From contig JBCBYV010000021.1 of assembly GCA_039815685.1 (NCBI GenBank), forward strand, positions 25,112 through 89,111: a stretch of 64,000 nt of DNA, read 5' to 3'. Below are positions 8,393 through 15,885 of this stretch, piece by piece. The notes beneath the pieces are model-generated. The model was given only the letters and a program-made list of their open reading frames with translations, did no database searches and was not told the DNA's origin. Every line of letters begins with the position of its first letter. Position 1 is the first letter of the stretch. This DNA comes from Thermohalobaculum sp039815685. Its GTDB lineage: Bacteria; Pseudomonadota; Alphaproteobacteria; Rhodobacterales; Rhodobacteraceae. The translations under genes were made by a program, and so were the position numbers.

Positions 8393-8713
8393 TCAGACCG
8401 GCATACGCAGGATTTCCTGATAGGCCTCCACAACCCGGTCGCGCATCACGACAACCGTCTCGACCGCCATCTCGGCGGCGGTCATCGCTTCCACCAGCGA
8501 CTGCATGTCCCCGGACCCGCTGACGGCCGCCGTGGCCGTGCTCTCCCCGCGCCGCAACGTGCCCTCGAGCGCCCGTGCGGCCTCCGCCAAGGCTTGCGAG
8601 AAGCTCTCGCCGAGTGCGTCGCCGGCGCCCATCGGTCCAGCTCCCGCGCTTGCATCCGTCGCCTGACGCATCGTGCCGTAGAGCTGCGTGGCAATCGCGC
8701 TTTCGAAGGTCAT
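8393..8713 (-). CDS. fliE: Flagellar hook-basal body complex protein FliE
   Basis: FliE joins the MS ring and export gate to the proximal rod. The 106-aa product has the C-terminal family signature (QSLVEAMTAAEMAVETVVVMRDRVVEAYQEILRMPV, quoted here as its start and its end YQEILRMPV). The start at 8713 has GGGAG about 8 nt upstream. It lies between flgC and fliQ in the operon, the common alphaproteobacterial order. Confidence 0.95.
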   Translation of the reverse strand: MTFESAIATQLYGTMRQATDASAGAGPMGAGDALGESFSQALAEAARALEGTLRRGESTATAAVSGSGDMQSLVEAMTAAEMAVETVVVMRDRVVEAYQEILRMPV

Positions 8714-8744
8714 AGGGCTTCTCCCGTTGACATGTCCTGTCGGC

Positions 8745-9137
8745 CTATCGGTTCAACAGGTCGAGCATGCTCCGGCGCATGCCCCGAACCTGGTCGTAGA
8801 GGGCGAGATTGGCTTCGTAGGAGCGGCTCGCCTCGCGCGCATCCGCCAGCTCGAGGACCGGATCGACATTCGAGTAAGAGACCATGCCGCGCGCATCCGA
8901 GAGCGGATGGCCCGGGTCGTACTCCTCGCGCATCGGCGCCTCTCCCAGCCGAACCGGACCGGGGTTCACGACGGTCGCGCCTGTCGCGCTATCCAGGCGT
9001 GTATCAAAGCTCGTCAGCTTGCGCTTGAAGCCCGGCGTATCGGCATTGGCGATGTTCTCGCTCAAGAGCCGCATCCTCAAGCTCTGCGCTCCCATGGCGC
9101 TCGACGCCGTCTGCATCGCCTTCTTCAGATCGAACAT
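8745..9137 (-). CDS. flgC: Flagellar proximal rod protein FlgC
   Basis: FlgC is a rod subunit exported through the flagellar apparatus. The 130-aa product has the rod-family N-terminal motif (LRMRLLSENIANADTPGFKRK) and the C-terminal helix that packs in the rod (YEANLALYDQVRGMRRSMLDL). YSNVDPVLELADAREASRSYEANL is the FlgC form of the D0 region. The ATG at 9137 has AGAGGG upstream. The flgB stop is 8 bp upstream. Confidence 0.96.
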   Translation of the reverse strand: MFDLKKAMQTASSAMGAQSLRMRLLSENIANADTPGFKRKLTSFDTRLDSATGATVVNPGPVRLGEAPMREEYDPGHPLSDARGMVSYSNVDPVLELADAREASRSYEANLALYDQVRGMRRSMLDLLNR

Positions 9138-9145
9138 CGTGCCCT

Positions 9146-9595
9146 CTACCGCAGCCGACCGAGACCGAGCTTCAGAAGATCGAGGCTCTTGGCGTAGACG
9201 CTCATGGCGAGCCGGTGCTGCCCCGCCGCCTGCGCGCCGAGCAGTGTCTGCTCCTCGATCACCACGTTGTTTCCATTGGGCGCGCGCGCGGTGTCGAGCA
9301 TGCGCGGCGCAGGAAGGCCAGCAGCCTCTGCCCGACCGCCTAGATCCGTCACATGCCCCGGGCGGGTCGCGCGTGGCGCTTCAGGTCCATTGACAGGAGC
9401 GCTACCGAATTGCTGGCGGCTCATGACGTCTGCAAATGGGGGCAGGTCCCGCGCTCGGAACCCGGGGCTGTCGGCGTGCGCGAGGTTCTCCGCCACCAAC
9501 CGCTGCCGCGCCGCCGCAAAACGCGCCATGTCGCCCGCGCGGTCGAAGACCGTTAGCTCCGTCAGCATGTCCGACCCATTTCTTGGCCCATCCAT
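9146..9595 (-). CDS. flgB: Flagellar proximal rod protein FlgB
   Basis: FlgB is the most proximal rod protein. The N-terminal motif is RQRLVAENLAHADSPGFRARDLPPF, and the C-terminal helix region reads GAQAAGQHRLAMSVYAKSLDLL. The annotated start at 9595 gives 149 aa; an ATG at 9568 (MLTELTVFDRAGDM) would give 140 aa and match the usual FlgB start better, but neither has a strong Shine-Dalgarno (GAGG 11 nt before the first). It is the first gene of the minus-strand export operon and is divergent from fliI. Confidence 0.94.
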   Translation of the reverse strand: MDGPRNGSDMLTELTVFDRAGDMARFAAARQRLVAENLAHADSPGFRARDLPPFADVMSRQQFGSAPVNGPEAPRATRPGHVTDLGGRAEAAGLPAPRMLDTARAPNGNNVVIEEQTLLGAQAAGQHRLAMSVYAKSLDLLKLGLGRLR

Positions 9596-9681
9596 CTTGT
9601 CTGGAGCCTCAATAACGGCGGACGCTTAACATCCCGTATGCGAAGACAGTGTATCCCGCCCCAAATCACGGGGAGGGGCAC
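9596..9681. promoter_or_regulatory. Divergent flagellar promoter region (flgB operon / fliI)
   Basis: These 86 bp separate the starts of flgB (minus) and fliI (plus), so both flagellar promoters must lie in or overlap it. I could not find a convincing sigma-54 (GG-N10-GC) or sigma-28 match in it by eye. Confidence 0.5.
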
Positions 9682-10983
9682 ATGCTGCCGGAATGTGTGG
9701 AGATCTGGGGCAAAGTTGCGGGCTGCGACGGCGCTCGGCTCGCGGTCGAGGGGCTCGGCGGGATTGCACGGCTCGGGGATCGGCTCGAGGTCGTGGACGA
9801 TGAGGGAGCCGCGATCGGGGCCGAGATTATCGCGCTCGACGGCGCACACGTGATCGGCCTGCTCGCGGCACCAGGCGAGGGCATCGCGACGGGACAGCGT
9901 GCGCATCTCCGCCGCGCCGGTCAGCCCTGCCCGGGGCCCGACTGGCTCGGGCGGGCGCTCGATGCGGATGGCCTCGCGCTCGATGGCGGCAATCCGTTGC
10001 CAGGCGCGAAGCCCGCACCGCTCCGCTGCGCGCCGCCCGCAGGTGCGCGGCGCCGTGGATTGGGCCCGCGTATCGAAACCGGGGTCGCTGCGTTCGACGC
10101 GGCCCTCCCGCTCTGCCGTGGTCAGCGTCTCGGCATCTTCGCCGGCAGCGGCGTCGGCAAGACCATGCTTCTCCGCCACCTTGCCGACAGCGTGGCCGCC
10201 GATGTGGTGGTGCTCGCCCTTATCGGCGAGCGCGGGCGCGAGATGGGTGAGTTCCTGCGGGCAAGCATGGCCGGTCCGGCCGCAACGCGCCTCGTCACGA
10301 TCGGCGAGACATCCGACGCGTCTCCGGCTCAGAAGCGCCGTGCCGCATGGCTCGCCCTCAGCGTCGCCGAGCATTTTCGGGATGAGGGCGCGCATGTTCT
10401 GCTCCTCATGGACAGCGTGACGCGGTTCGCCGAGGCGCATCGCGATGCGTCGCTCACGGCCGGCGAGTTACCGGCACTTCGTGGCTTCCCAGCCTCCACC
10501 GCCGGGACCGTCGCTGCGCTCTGCGAGCGTGCGGGTCCCGGACCGGTCGGTCACGACGGGGACATCACCGCGATCTTCACAGTGCTGGTGCAGGGGAGCG
10601 ATCTCGACGAGCCGGTGGCGGATATGCTGCGCGGCATGCTTGACGGGCATGTCGTCCTGGACCGCTCCATCGCCGAGCGGGGCCGCTATCCAGCGATCGA
10701 CCTTGCGCGTTCGCTCTCCCGCTCCGCCCCGGCCGCCTGGTCGCGTGGGGAGGCGGCGCTGGCGGGCAAGCTCCGCGCCCTGCTCGCCCAGCGCGAGGAA
10801 GTGTTGCCCATGGTGCGCGCAGGGCTGCATGCCCCCGGCAGCGATCCCGGGGTCGATGCCGCTCTTGCGGCCTTCCCGGCGCTCGATGCCTTTCTCGGTC
10901 AACTTGAGGCCCGACCGTCAGAGGGCTGGGCCTTCGAGCGCCTGGCGCAGATCCTCGATCAGACCCGGACGACAAGCGTCTGA
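9682..10983 (+). CDS. fliI: Flagellum-specific ATPase FliI
   Basis: FliI is the cytoplasmic ATPase of the export apparatus. The 433-aa product resembles F1-beta: Walker A GSGVGKT at residues 155-161, the GERGREMGEFL block, and a Walker B segment ending LLLMDSVTRFAEAHRD. The C-terminal domain follows normally. I start it at the ATG at 9682 because GGGGAGGGG lies just upstream; a GTG at 9649 in frame has no such site. It stands alone on the plus strand, divergent from the flgB operon and convergent with the flbT/DUF1217 group. Confidence 0.95.
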   Translation: MLPECVEIWGKVAGCDGARLAVEGLGGIARLGDRLEVVDDEGAAIGAEIIALDGAHVIGLLAAPGEGIATGQRAHLRRAGQPCPGPDWLGRALDADGLALDGGNPLPGAKPAPLRCAPPAGARRRGLGPRIETGVAAFDAALPLCRGQRLGIFAGSGVGKTMLLRHLADSVAADVVVLALIGERGREMGEFLRASMAGPAATRLVTIGETSDASPAQKRRAAWLALSVAEHFRDEGAHVLLLMDSVTRFAEAHRDASLTAGELPALRGFPASTAGTVAALCERAGPGPVGHDGDITAIFTVLVQGSDLDEPVADMLRGMLDGHVVLDRSIAERGRYPAIDLARSLSRSAPAAWSRGEAALAGKLRALLAQREEVLPMVRAGLHAPGSDPGVDAALAAFPALDAFLGQLEARPSEGWAFERLAQILDQTRTTSV

Positions 10984-10997
10984 TAGGTCACCGCGCC

Positions 10998-11831
10998 CTA
11001 TAGCCTGGACGCGAAGAGGTTTGCGGTCCCGGCCGCGCCAAGCGGGTTCGCCTGCAAGATCGTGAGGGCAGCTACCCCGGGTGCCGTCGCCGACGGTGCG
11101 CGCTGAGCGGCACTCGAGAAGAGAAACCGCTCGATCGCATCTTCCACCACCGCCGGGTCGGTGAAGACCGCCGGCGTCCGGCCGCCGAATACCTGCTGCG
11201 CGCGCTCCTCGAGCCGCGTCACCTGCGCGTCGATGTCGAGGGCACCGATGCTCTCCGGCAGGTTCAGCGCACCGAGCACGACAAGCCGCAATGGCTCGGA
11301 GCCGATCACACGGAACCACCCGCTCCGCTCCACAGTCCCGCTTCCTGCGATGTCGTCGATCTCGCGCCGGAAATTGAGCGCCAGGCGAAGATCGACGTCG
11401 ATATCGCCGACCGCACGCTCGAACTGGCGCACGCGATAGTCCTCGGTGATCTGTCGGCGCACGCTTTCCGAGCCGAGCCGGTTGCCGAGATCGCCGAAAC
11501 CGAGCGCGGCAGCGAAGCGTCCCCAGGCCGGATCGACGAGACGGTTCGCGATCGCTTCGGGATCGATTGTGCCCTCCTCGAGCACCGTGCGCACGAGAGC
11601 ACGCTTCGGCAGTTCGTCCTCGAGCCCGAAGGCGCCCAGGGCCACCTTCAAGAGCTGACGGTCCGCGACCAGATCCTCGGCCGACTGGACCTCACCCGCC
11701 CGATCGAGAAAGTCGTCGATCTCGCGCTGCAACTCCGGGCTCCGCGAGAAAGTCTCGAGCTGCCGGTCGAAGGTCCGGTCGAGAAGCTTGAGGCCCGCAA
11801 CGCCGCCAAGCGGTATCGCGGGCGGTATCAT
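10998..11831 (-). CDS. DUF1217 flagellar protein
   Basis: A 277-aa DUF1217-family protein, a family found in alphaproteobacterial flagellar clusters and suggested to be exported or hook-related. It is mostly helical with repeated blocks such as RQLLKVALGAFGLEDELPKRALVRTVLEEG and FAAALGFGDLGNRL. It has no signal peptide or membrane helix. The ATG at 11831 overlaps the flbT stop as ATGA and has GAGGGCGG upstream; a TTG at 11849 is less likely. It is the last gene of the flagellin-regulator group. Its exact role is not established. Confidence 0.8.
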   Translation of the reverse strand: MIPPAIPLGGVAGLKLLDRTFDRQLETFSRSPELQREIDDFLDRAGEVQSAEDLVADRQLLKVALGAFGLEDELPKRALVRTVLEEGTIDPEAIANRLVDPAWGRFAAALGFGDLGNRLGSESVRRQITEDYRVRQFERAVGDIDVDLRLALNFRREIDDIAGSGTVERSGWFRVIGSEPLRLVVLGALNLPESIGALDIDAQVTRLEERAQQVFGGRTPAVFTDPAVVEDAIERFLFSSAAQRAPSATAPGVAALTILQANPLGAAGTANLFASRL

Positions 11832-12409
11832 TCGCCCGCCCTCGGCCAACCAGCACTCTGCAGACCCTGACGATCGATGCCCGTGACCGCCGCGGTCGCA
11901 CCGGTAGCACCCGTTACCCTGCGCATTGCCGAAGGGACAGAGGTCGGGCGATCCGCGGGCAACGGCATCCGGGGCCGTCCGCCCGCATGCGCGGGCGCGG
12001 GCAGCGGATTGCCGCCCTCCGCCAACAGCTTCTCCTCCACCGGCAGGAGCTGTCGCAGCTTTCGAAGGCAGCCATAGAAGTTGCCGCGGGAGAGCTCGCG
12101 CCCGGCATCGTCGAGGGACGCACAGCCGGTCAGGCCACGCAGAGCCTCGTGCAGCTGTGCGATCCCCCGTTCAAGCTCGCGCGTCGCCGATTCGGGTGCT
12201 GCCTCCCCGGCGACGGCGAGCTGCGCAATATAGCAGACGCGCTTCACGGGCGTGTTCACCTCGTCGGGATGGATCGCGTCGCGCAGACGCAGGATCTTCG
12301 CGTCCGGCGTCTTGATGATAAGACGCGTGTTGCGCTCCCCGTTCTGCATGACCACGCCGTTGACGAGGATCTGCTCATGGGCGCGAAGCTTCAGGATGAG
12401 CCCAGGCAT
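11828..12409 (-). CDS. flbT: Flagellin synthesis repressor FlbT
   Basis: In Caulobacter FlbT binds the 5' leader of flagellin mRNA and lowers its stability and translation until the hook is complete. The N-terminus (LILKLRAHEQILVNGVVMQNG) and the following RLIIKTPDAKILRLRDAI are typical of the family. The last ~60 residues are Pro/Ala/Gly-rich and look poorly conserved, so this 193-aa form is longer than the usual ~140 aa. The ATG at 12409 has GAGGAGG upstream, so I reject a longer frame start at 12478. It lies 10 bp after flaF and overlaps the DUF1217 gene. Confidence 0.93.
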   Translation of the reverse strand: MPGLILKLRAHEQILVNGVVMQNGERNTRLIIKTPDAKILRLRDAIHPDEVNTPVKRVCYIAQLAVAGEAAPESATRELERGIAQLHEALRGLTGCASLDDAGRELSRGNFYGCLRKLRQLLPVEEKLLAEGGNPLPAPAHAGGRPRMPLPADRPTSVPSAMRRVTGATGATAAVTGIDRQGLQSAGWPRAGE

Positions 12410-12419
12410 CGCCCCCTCC

Positions 12420-12806
12420 TCACGCTGCCGGGTCCGCGGCGTCGGCGCGTGTCCTGAGACCCCGCATGACGGCCGCATTGATGTCGACGAGCGGTCCCAC
12501 CTCCGCCTCCCGCGCCACGACGCGGCGCGTATGGTTCATTACGAAGGCGCCAAGGGAGATGAGCTGACCGCGCAACGCCTCCGGCAACGCGTTCTCGGTT
12601 TGGGCGAGATCGGTGATGAGCGCGGTCCAGAGCCGCTGGTTCTCCCACAGCGCATCCGCAAGCTGGGGAAAGGTGCCCTCCGGTCCCGACGCAGCGGAAA
12701 GCCGGCCGTTCACTTGCGCAAAGACCTGGTATTCGATCGACCGCGGCGTGCCGAGCGCTCTGCTGGCCTGACCGTAGACGGCGTGGGAAGCGCCGGGCGC
12801 TGTCAT
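12420..12806 (-). CDS. flaF: Flagellar biosynthesis regulator FlaF
   Basis: FlaF is required for flagellin synthesis or secretion in alphaproteobacteria and acts opposite to FlbT. The 128-aa product has the family landmarks SRALGTPRSIEYQVFAQV, LADALWENQRLWTAL and AFVMNHTRRVV. The ATG at 12806 has AGAGGA upstream. It lies downstream of the flagellin gene, separated by a probable terminator, and is followed at 10 bp by flbT. Confidence 0.94.
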   Translation of the reverse strand: MTAPGASHAVYGQASRALGTPRSIEYQVFAQVNGRLSAASGPEGTFPQLADALWENQRLWTALITDLAQTENALPEALRGQLISLGAFVMNHTRRVVAREAEVGPLVDINAAVMRGLRTRADAADPAA

Positions 12807-12903
12807 GAGATTTTCCTCTCGGTGGCGTCGCGCGCCTCTTCGGCACGGAAGTCGGAACCGCCCCGCGCGCCGCCGCGGACGGCGGGAGGGTCCCCTGATG
12901 GAA

Positions 12904-12927
12904 GGCCCGGCACCGTGGCGCCGGGCC
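12904..12927 (-). terminator. Probable flagellin transcript terminator
   Basis: An 8-bp perfect stem (GGCCCGGC / GCCGGGCC) with an 8-nt loop begins 12 bp after the flagellin stop codon. There is only a short run of T after it, so it may reduce rather than fully stop read-through into flaF-flbT. Confidence 0.55.
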
Positions 12928-12938
12928 GAGCGGCGCCC

Positions 12939-14876
12939 TTATCTGAAGAGCGCCAGGATGTTCTGCGGCGCCTGGTTCGCGATCGAGAGCGCCTGAACGC
13001 CAAGCTGCTGCTGGACCTGAAGCGCCTGCAGACGGGCCGATGCCTCTTCGAGATCCGCATCCACCAACGCGCCGATGCCCGACTTGAAGCTGTCGATAAG
13101 CGAGCTCATGAAGTCCGACTGGATCTCGATCCGCCGCTCGGACGCACCGAAGTCAGCCTGAGCGTTGATGTTGGTCTGGATCAGGTTCTCGATCGTGTTG
13201 AGAGCCTTCTCAGCACCCTCGGCCGTCGTCACATCGAGACGCGAGAGACCGTAGAGATCACCGGTCGATTCGCTGCCGCCCCGTGCCTCAGAGAGCCCAA
13301 CCGTCTGGCCCGACTCGCTGGAGATGGAGAGCGTGGCAACACCCGTGGCCGGGTCCGACGCGAAGCTCAGCTCGGTGTTCGTGTCCGCCGGGCCGTCGGC
13401 TGCGATCACGTTCTGCAGACCGCGGATAACGTCGTTCACGCTCTCGTTCTTGCCGGCCACATAGGTTGCCGAGGTCGAGCCGATGGACACGGTGAAGCTG
13501 TCGCCCTCGACCACATTGCCGGAGATGTCGATGTTCACCGCCCCGGCCGTCGCCGCATCCACGCTCGGCGCGAGCTGCACGACGTTGCCGGCATTGGTGC
13601 CGAAATCGGTCGTGAAGCTGACATCCGCCCCTTCCTCGGAGTTGAGGTTGATCACATTGATCTGCGTGCCGGTCGTGGCATCGACCTCGAACAGCACGTC
13701 GCTGATGCCCTGTGCCTCCGCATCGGCGTTGAGCGCGTCCACGATCTCCGTCGCGGCGGCACCGGTGTTGGCCGGGTTCGTGGCGTCGTTCGTGAAGGTG
13801 AAGGTCTCGTCACCGACGGTGACCGCGAACACCTGGCCATCCGCGGCCGCGTTCGCATCGACGAGATCGATACCGATCGAGGCCGGCGTGTTCGTGGTGC
13901 CCGTCTGGGCGGCAAGGTCGGCATCCGAAGGCGCCGCGGTGGCACCTGCCGCATTGGTGTCGTCATCGGCGATGCTGATGGCCTCGGAGGAGGTCGAGGT
14001 GATGATCAGCTCGGCATTGGCCGGCGTGCCGGCATTCGCGCCGACGGTCGCCGTCACACCCTGGATCCCGAGGTTCTTAGACGGGTCCGCAGTCAGGGTC
14101 CCGTTGATCGCGCGGGCCAGGAACTCGGCCACATCCTCATCCGTCGCATCGGCGCCAGCCGCGATGATGCCTTCGGCCTGGACGTCGGCGGCGCTCACAT
14201 CGATGGCGATCCCATCGACCTCGAGGCGATAGAAGTCCGCCGCACCGCCCGCATCCGTCACGAAGCCGGCCGAGGATGTGAACTGGATCGTCGAGCTCTC
14301 CCCCGTCACGCCGGTACCCGAGAGCGACGCGTTCTTGCCGCTGGCGCCCGTGCCGACCGTGCCCGACGTCGACGAGAAGTTCCGGCCGGTGAAGCCGATA
14401 TTGTCCGTCGTCACACCGCCGTCATTGCCGCGGTTCAGCGACGAGAGCACCGAGATCTCCTCCTCGCTCTGCAGCAAGTTCAGACCGTTGAACTGCGCCG
14501 AGCCGACGATGCCGTCGATCTGACCCCGAAGCTGATCGATCTCGTTCTGCAGGGTCGCGCGATCGACGTTTTCCTCATTCGCCGAGACAATCTTGCCTTT
14601 GATCTCATTCAGAAGGCTGCCGATTTCCGTGGTCGCGTTCGAGGCCACCGCGAGGGTCGAGGAGCCGAGCGAGAGCGATTCGGTGATCGCCCGGAACCCG
14701 GCGACATCCGACTCCATCACCTGGCTGATGGCGAAGACAGCCGCGTTGTCCCGCGCCGTCGCCACCTTCTTGCCGGTGGAGATCTGGTTGTTGATGTCGC
14801 TCAGCTGGCTGTTCGTGCTGCGCAGGTTCTGTAGCGCGATCATCGCACTCTGATTCGTGAGAATGCTCGAAGTCAT
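12939..14876 (-). CDS. Flagellin, long form with repeated central domain
   Basis: Filament subunit exported by the flagellar system. The N-terminal D0/D1 part (residues 1 to ~150; SILTNQSAMIALQNLRSTN) and the C-terminal part (~550-645; ending in QLGVQALSIANQAPQNILALF) are conserved and would form the filament core. The central ~400 residues are Ala/Thr/Asp-rich and acidic and seem to contain three diverged copies of one module, at about 213-303, 346-425 and 455-530; each has a strand pair followed by a helix (for example VFAVTVGDETFTF...AATEIVDALNADAE). At 645 aa it is well above the ~280-400 aa common in alphaproteobacteria. I see no second flagellin in the window. The leader before the ATG at 14876 is a candidate FlbT target. 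Confidence 0.94.
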   Translation of the reverse strand: MTSSILTNQSAMIALQNLRSTNSQLSDINNQISTGKKVATARDNAAVFAISQVMESDVAGFRAITESLSLGSSTLAVASNATTEIGSLLNEIKGKIVSANEENVDRATLQNEIDQLRGQIDGIVGSAQFNGLNLLQSEEEISVLSSLNRGNDGGVTTDNIGFTGRNFSSTSGTVGTGASGKNASLSGTGVTGESSTIQFTSSAGFVTDAGGAADFYRLEVDGIAIDVSAADVQAEGIIAAGADATDEDVAEFLARAINGTLTADPSKNLGIQGVTATVGANAGTPANAELIITSTSSEAISIADDDTNAAGATAAPSDADLAAQTGTTNTPASIGIDLVDANAAADGQVFAVTVGDETFTFTNDATNPANTGAAATEIVDALNADAEAQGISDVLFEVDATTGTQINVINLNSEEGADVSFTTDFGTNAGNVVQLAPSVDAATAGAVNIDISGNVVEGDSFTVSIGSTSATYVAGKNESVNDVIRGLQNVIAADGPADTNTELSFASDPATGVATLSISSESGQTVGLSEARGGSESTGDLYGLSRLDVTTAEGAEKALNTIENLIQTNINAQADFGASERRIEIQSDFMSSLIDSFKSGIGALVDADLEEASARLQALQVQQQLGVQALSIANQAPQNILALFR

Positions 14877-14954
14877 AGTTCCGTATCCCTTCCATCAGGA
14901 GGCGCATTCCGCGCCGTAAACTGTGCTGGGCCCGGGCGATGCCCTGACCGTTCC

Positions 14955-14968
14955 GCCGCTTGAGCGGC
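14955..14968. repeat. 14-bp palindrome in flagellin leader region
   Basis: GCCGCT-TG-AGCGGC is a perfect inverted repeat 79-92 bp upstream of the flagellin start. It could be part of the mRNA leader (FlbT acts on flagellin leaders in Caulobacter) or a terminator for flgJ-flgN. No T-run follows on the minus strand. Confidence 0.3.
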
Positions 14969-15073
14969 TGAGAAATGCCTTCTGACAGGAGCGCCAGCCT
15001 TTCGCCGGCAGTGCGGTTCTCTACCGCGACAGGCGTGTTGTGGACCGAAACTCCCTAAGTCCGCGTAAAGCGC

Positions 15074-15472
15074 TCACGCAGTCTTTGAGCGACCGGCCGC
15101 ATCTTCCGTGCTCAGAATCTCCTCGCCCTTGGCGCCGTACGCGACCGCGCCGCGCCGCGCCGCTGCGACCCGCGCCAGCTCGCGCCGGGCGCGCTTCAGC
15201 CCGGTGCGTGCGGCCTCGAGGATGCGCTCGTTCTCCTTCGCCGCGCGCTGCACCGCACCGATCTCTTCGCGCAGGCTCGCCTCCGCATCGCCGGCGCCCA
15301 CCATCGCAATCGCCGCCATCGCCGTGCCGAGGCGCTCCACGATGGCCTGCTTGCGCTCGGCAAGCGGCCCGGCCTCGTCCAGCCGTCCCGCCAGGCAAAG
15401 CCGCCGCTCCTCCGCCAGGAGCGCCGATGCCTCGCTGAGGACCGCTCGCAAGCTTTCGACCGCCTCGCTCAC
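15074..15472 (-). CDS. flgN: FlgN-like flagellar export chaperone
   Basis: FlgN-type chaperones keep hook-associated proteins soluble before export. The 132-aa product is helical, with the family pattern SALLAEERRLCLAGRLDEAGPLAERKQAI at the N-terminus and KENERILEAARTGLKRARREL towards the C-terminus. The GTG start at 15472 overlaps the flgJ stop (GTGA). Similarity to FlgN is by pattern only and the family is poorly conserved. Confidence 0.7.
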   Translation of the reverse strand: MSEAVESLRAVLSEASALLAEERRLCLAGRLDEAGPLAERKQAIVERLGTAMAAIAMVGAGDAEASLREEIGAVQRAAKENERILEAARTGLKRARRELARVAAARRGAVAYGAKGEEILSTEDAAGRSKTA

Positions 15473-15774
15473 TGCTCGCCCGCCGCCGCGCGCAACCGGG
15501 CCGCCACCAGATCGGCGATGCCAAGGGGCTTCGAACGCGCGATCTCCGCGGCCACCGCATCGATGAACATCGGCGCGAACTGAGCCTCCCCGGCCCCGCC
15601 GCCCATCAGCCCCTCGCGCCCGCCAAACCCCGCATGGCGCAGCATTTCCGCGAGGAACGCGGCCTCAAACTCCTGCGCCGCCGCTTCGGCATCTGTGCCG
15701 ACCCGCGGCAGCGGCGAGACCCGAGGCTCGACGACCGCCGGCAGCCGCGACACCGGTCCGTCAAATGCAGCCAT
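15469..15774 (-). CDS. flgJ: Rod-binding protein, FlgJ N-terminal domain only
   Basis: A 101-aa protein matching the rod-capping N-terminal domain of FlgJ: DAEAAAQEFEAAFLAEMLRHAGFG, then FAPMFIDAVAAEIARSKPLGIADLVAARL. The peptidoglycan-hydrolase domain of enteric FlgJ is absent, as is usual in alphaproteobacteria. The transglycosylase gene in the export operon probably supplies that activity. I start at the ATG at 15774 because GGAGG lies 8 nt upstream; longer starts at 15789 or 15834 lack this. It is divergent from fliK. Confidence 0.85.
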   Translation of the reverse strand: MAAFDGPVSRLPAVVEPRVSPLPRVGTDAEAAAQEFEAAFLAEMLRHAGFGGREGLMGGGAGEAQFAPMFIDAVAAEIARSKPLGIADLVAARLRAAAGEQ

Positions 15775-15811
15775 CGCGCAAACCTCCATGAGCTCTTCCC
15801 AGGGCCGACAC

Positions 15812-15840
15812 CTAACCGGCGGCCGTGAACGCACGGTTAG
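15812..15840. promoter_or_regulatory. Inverted repeat in divergent flgJ / fliK promoter region
   Basis: CTAACCG and CGGTTAG form a perfect 7-bp inverted repeat separated by 15 bp, so the half-site centres are 22 bp apart, about two helical turns. It lies between the starts of flgJ (15774) and fliK (15886). It is a candidate operator shared by both flagellar transcripts; no regulator can be named. Confidence 0.4.
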
Positions 15841-15885
15841 TCATTGGGCGATAGAACCGCTCGCGACGGCAGAAACAGGCCCTTC

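Noticed and set aside
12252..14834. Long plus-strand open frame (860 codons) across the flagellin gene
   Set aside because: Antisense to the flagellin gene; Arg/Gly/His-rich translation with no domain pattern. A shadow of GC-rich coding sequence.
14877..15073. Possible sigma-54 or sigma-28 promoter before the flagellin gene
   Set aside because: No stretch fits GG-N10-GC or the sigma-28 consensus well enough by eye.
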